This document shows, one piece after another, positions 62,835 to 64,000 of a stretch of DNA of 64,000 nucleotides. This stretch comes from an uncultured Collinsella sp. (GTDB taxonomy: Bacteria; Actinomycetota; Coriobacteriia; Coriobacteriales; Coriobacteriaceae): NCBI GenBank assembly GCA_900541695.1, contig UQKL01000007.1, positions 1-64,000 on the forward strand. The letters are read 5' to 3'. The notes under the pieces were generated by a model. It had not been told where the DNA came from. It searched no databases and saw only the letters and a program-made list of their open reading frames with translations. The position numbers were made by a program, and so were the translations under genes. Numbering within the stretch: position 1 is the first letter of the stretch; each line of letters opens with the position of its first letter.

Positions 62835-63662
62835 ATGGCCTTTGCAGAAAAGCTCATCGCCGTCCGTCACGCCCATCACCTTACCCAAGAGCAGCTCGCC
62901 GCCAAGCTCTTCGTCACACGCCAAGCCGTCAGCCGTTGGGAGCGTGGCGAGGTCACACCGGGCATCGACATGATGAAGCTCATCGCCGCTGTGACCGGCG
63001 AGCCCCTGTCTCATCTGCTCGAAATGCCCGAGCGCTATTGCCAGAGCTGCGGCATGATACTCACGCCCGACGACTGCGGCACCGATGCCACGGGCGCCGC
63101 GACCGACCATTACTGCAAGTGGTGCTACGACCACGGCCAGTACACCTACGACACCACGATGGAGGCAATGATCGAGGACTGTGCCCCGCGCCTGGCGCAA
63201 AACACCGGCATGTCACTCGACGAAGCCGTCTCGCTCATGGGCGCCGTCCTGCCGCAACTGGAGCGCTGGCGCTCCGTGCAGGAAAACGAAGAGCGCTACG
63301 GCGCCGAGGCACGGGCGCGCTATGGCGACGAGACCATCGACGCGGCAAACGAAGCGCTGCTGGACATGGACCCCGAGACATGGAACGACATGAAGGAACT
63401 TGAACGCGCTATTCTGGGCCAGCTCTCGATTGCCATGGGCATTGGCGACCCAGAGAGCAACGAGGCCCGCAAGCTTGTCACGATGCACCGTCGATGGATT
63501 GGCCTTAACTGGGGACACGAGCCCCAAGACGAAGAATACCTGGGCCTCGCCCACGGCTATCTGGCCGACCAGCGCTTTGTTGACTACTACGACAAGCCCT
63601 GCGGCACCGGAGCCACGGCGTTTCTGGTCCAGGCCATCGAGTCGTCACTGGTCCGCGCATAG
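62835..63662 (+). CDS. XRE regulator with zinc ribbon and TipAS-like domain
   Basis: 275 residues. 1-60: XRE HTH (TQEQLAAKLFVTRQAVSRWE). 68-100: zinc ribbon (CQSCGMIL, then CKWCY). 150-275: a helical domain with RYGAEARARYGDETIDAANE, LDMDPETWNDM and the closing DQRFVDYYDKPCGTG, the pattern of the TipAS drug-binding fold. In TipA this fold follows a MerR HTH and binds thiopeptides; here it sits behind an XRE HTH and zinc ribbon. A role in drug or peptide sensing is inferred. ATG follows AAAGGAG. Confidence 0.85.
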   Translation: MAFAEKLIAVRHAHHLTQEQLAAKLFVTRQAVSRWERGEVTPGIDMMKLIAAVTGEPLSHLLEMPERYCQSCGMILTPDDCGTDATGAATDHYCKWCYDHGQYTYDTTMEAMIEDCAPRLAQNTGMSLDEAVSLMGAVLPQLERWRSVQENEERYGAEARARYGDETIDAANEALLDMDPETWNDMKELERAILGQLSIAMGIGDPESNEARKLVTMHRRWIGLNWGHEPQDEEYLGLAHGYLADQRFVDYYDKPCGTGATAFLVQAIESSLVRA

Positions 63663-63713
63663 ACCGCGGCGGCTTTGGGTATTTCAATCAAAACTGCAAC
63701 CGATTGGAGACCT

Positions 63714-63959
63714 ATGGCTACTAATCATGAGCTTGCGCTATTCGTTATGACCGGCTGCCCGTATTGCATAAAGGTCAAGCGCTTTTTGGCCGATAACGGC
63801 GTGACCATTCCCGAGCGCAATATCTCGACCGACCCCGAAGCCGAGCAGACGCTCATCGCCGTCGGCGGAAAGCGCCAGGTTCCCTGCCTGTTTATCGACG
63901 GAAAACCGCTCTACGAGTCGAGCTACATCATCGCATGGGTACAGAAGAACCTGCTCTAG
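63714..63959 (+). CDS. Glutaredoxin
   Basis: 81 residues from ATG 63714 (TTGGAGA upstream). FVMTGCPYCIKVKRFLADN holds the CPYC redox pair, and QVPCLFIDGKPLYES is the cis-Pro/GSH-binding part. It lies 51 bp after the XRE gene and may be co-transcribed. Complete before the window edge. Confidence 0.92.
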   Translation: MATNHELALFVMTGCPYCIKVKRFLADNGVTIPERNISTDPEAEQTLIAVGGKRQVPCLFIDGKPLYESSYIIAWVQKNLL

Positions 63960-63973
63960 TGCAACATATTCAT

Positions 63974-64000
63974 CGGGGACGTTCTTAAATGACTAGTCGT
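63974..64000. repeat. Partial copy of the GGGGACGTTCTT repeat
   Basis: CGGGGACGTTCTTAAATGAC followed by TAGTCGT at the window end. It is the same family as 43211 and 57053, truncated by the edge. Confidence 0.75.

Noticed and set aside
62703..63200. N-terminal extension of TrmO
   Set aside because: It lies antisense to the XRE-TipAS gene, and TrmO has its normal N-terminus near 62702.

Overview
The window is 64 kb of a GC-rich bacterial chromosome, densely packed with short gaps and clear GGAGG-type ribosome binding sites. The best guess for the source is a gut Coriobacteriia, probably Collinsella-like. This is an inference from the bile salt hydrolase, an LAATG-type (class E sortase-like) wall-anchored protein, actinobacterial-looking codon use, and families of short intergenic palindromes. 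I saw no rRNA, tRNA or CRISPR array.

Layout. 1-8.3 kb: a peptide deformylase, an HTH-aminotransferase fusion with a striking operator region, a divergent LysR/EamA pair, the Kup potassium transporter, a bile salt hydrolase, and a second deformylase-like protein whose HEXXH glutamate is replaced by Met. 8.4-14 kb: an NCS2 purine-type permease, a beta-helix surface protein, an esterase and a uracil/xanthine permease. 14.1-17.3 kb: a MetE-C-like methyltransferase, a LysR regulator and a HAD phosphatase. 17.3-19.5 kb: a large palindrome, a TPP riboswitch with terminator, then thiM, a thiamine-binding protein gene and thiE. 20.8-25.1 kb: two tandem c-di-GMP proteins sharing a GGDEF-PAS-degenerate GGDEF core, one with an EAL domain added.

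25.2-33 kb is an accessory stretch that is visibly more AT-rich in places. It holds a small membrane protein, an IS30-like transposase remnant, a flavodoxin-type reductase, a Cys-less ArsC-like protein, a CobW-type GTPase, trmL, two exported or membrane proteins of unknown role, a serine recombinase and an ATPase. 33-39.5 kb: a UvrA2-like ABC protein, a GNAT enzyme and a second ATPase paralogue, separated by copies of one 31-bp palindrome, then a TetM-like translation GTPase. Each ATPase gene has three direct repeats in its promoter region (20-bp period for one, 10-bp for the other).

39.7-50.8 kb: mostly housekeeping RNA- and DNA-modification genes (rsmJ-like, rlmA-like, ung, prfC), a MATE exporter, a second LysR/EamA divergent pair, an SDR oxidoreductase and a VUT-family (queuosine-precursor type) transporter. 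50.9-51.2 kb carries an exactly 80-bp-periodic array of four palindromes, ahead of a GntR/ABC-2 exporter operon. 53.6-64 kb: a third EamA transporter, a ClC channel, a LOG-family protein, a two-TM K+ channel, a hybrid sensor kinase with periplasmic-binding-type sensor domains, a NimA-like flavoprotein, a PatB/MalY lyase, TrmO, an XRE-zinc ribbon-TipAS regulator and a glutaredoxin.

The strongest candidates for something undescribed are the 80-bp palindrome array, the two repeat-controlled ATPase paralogues, and the autoregulated HTH-aminotransferase fusion.
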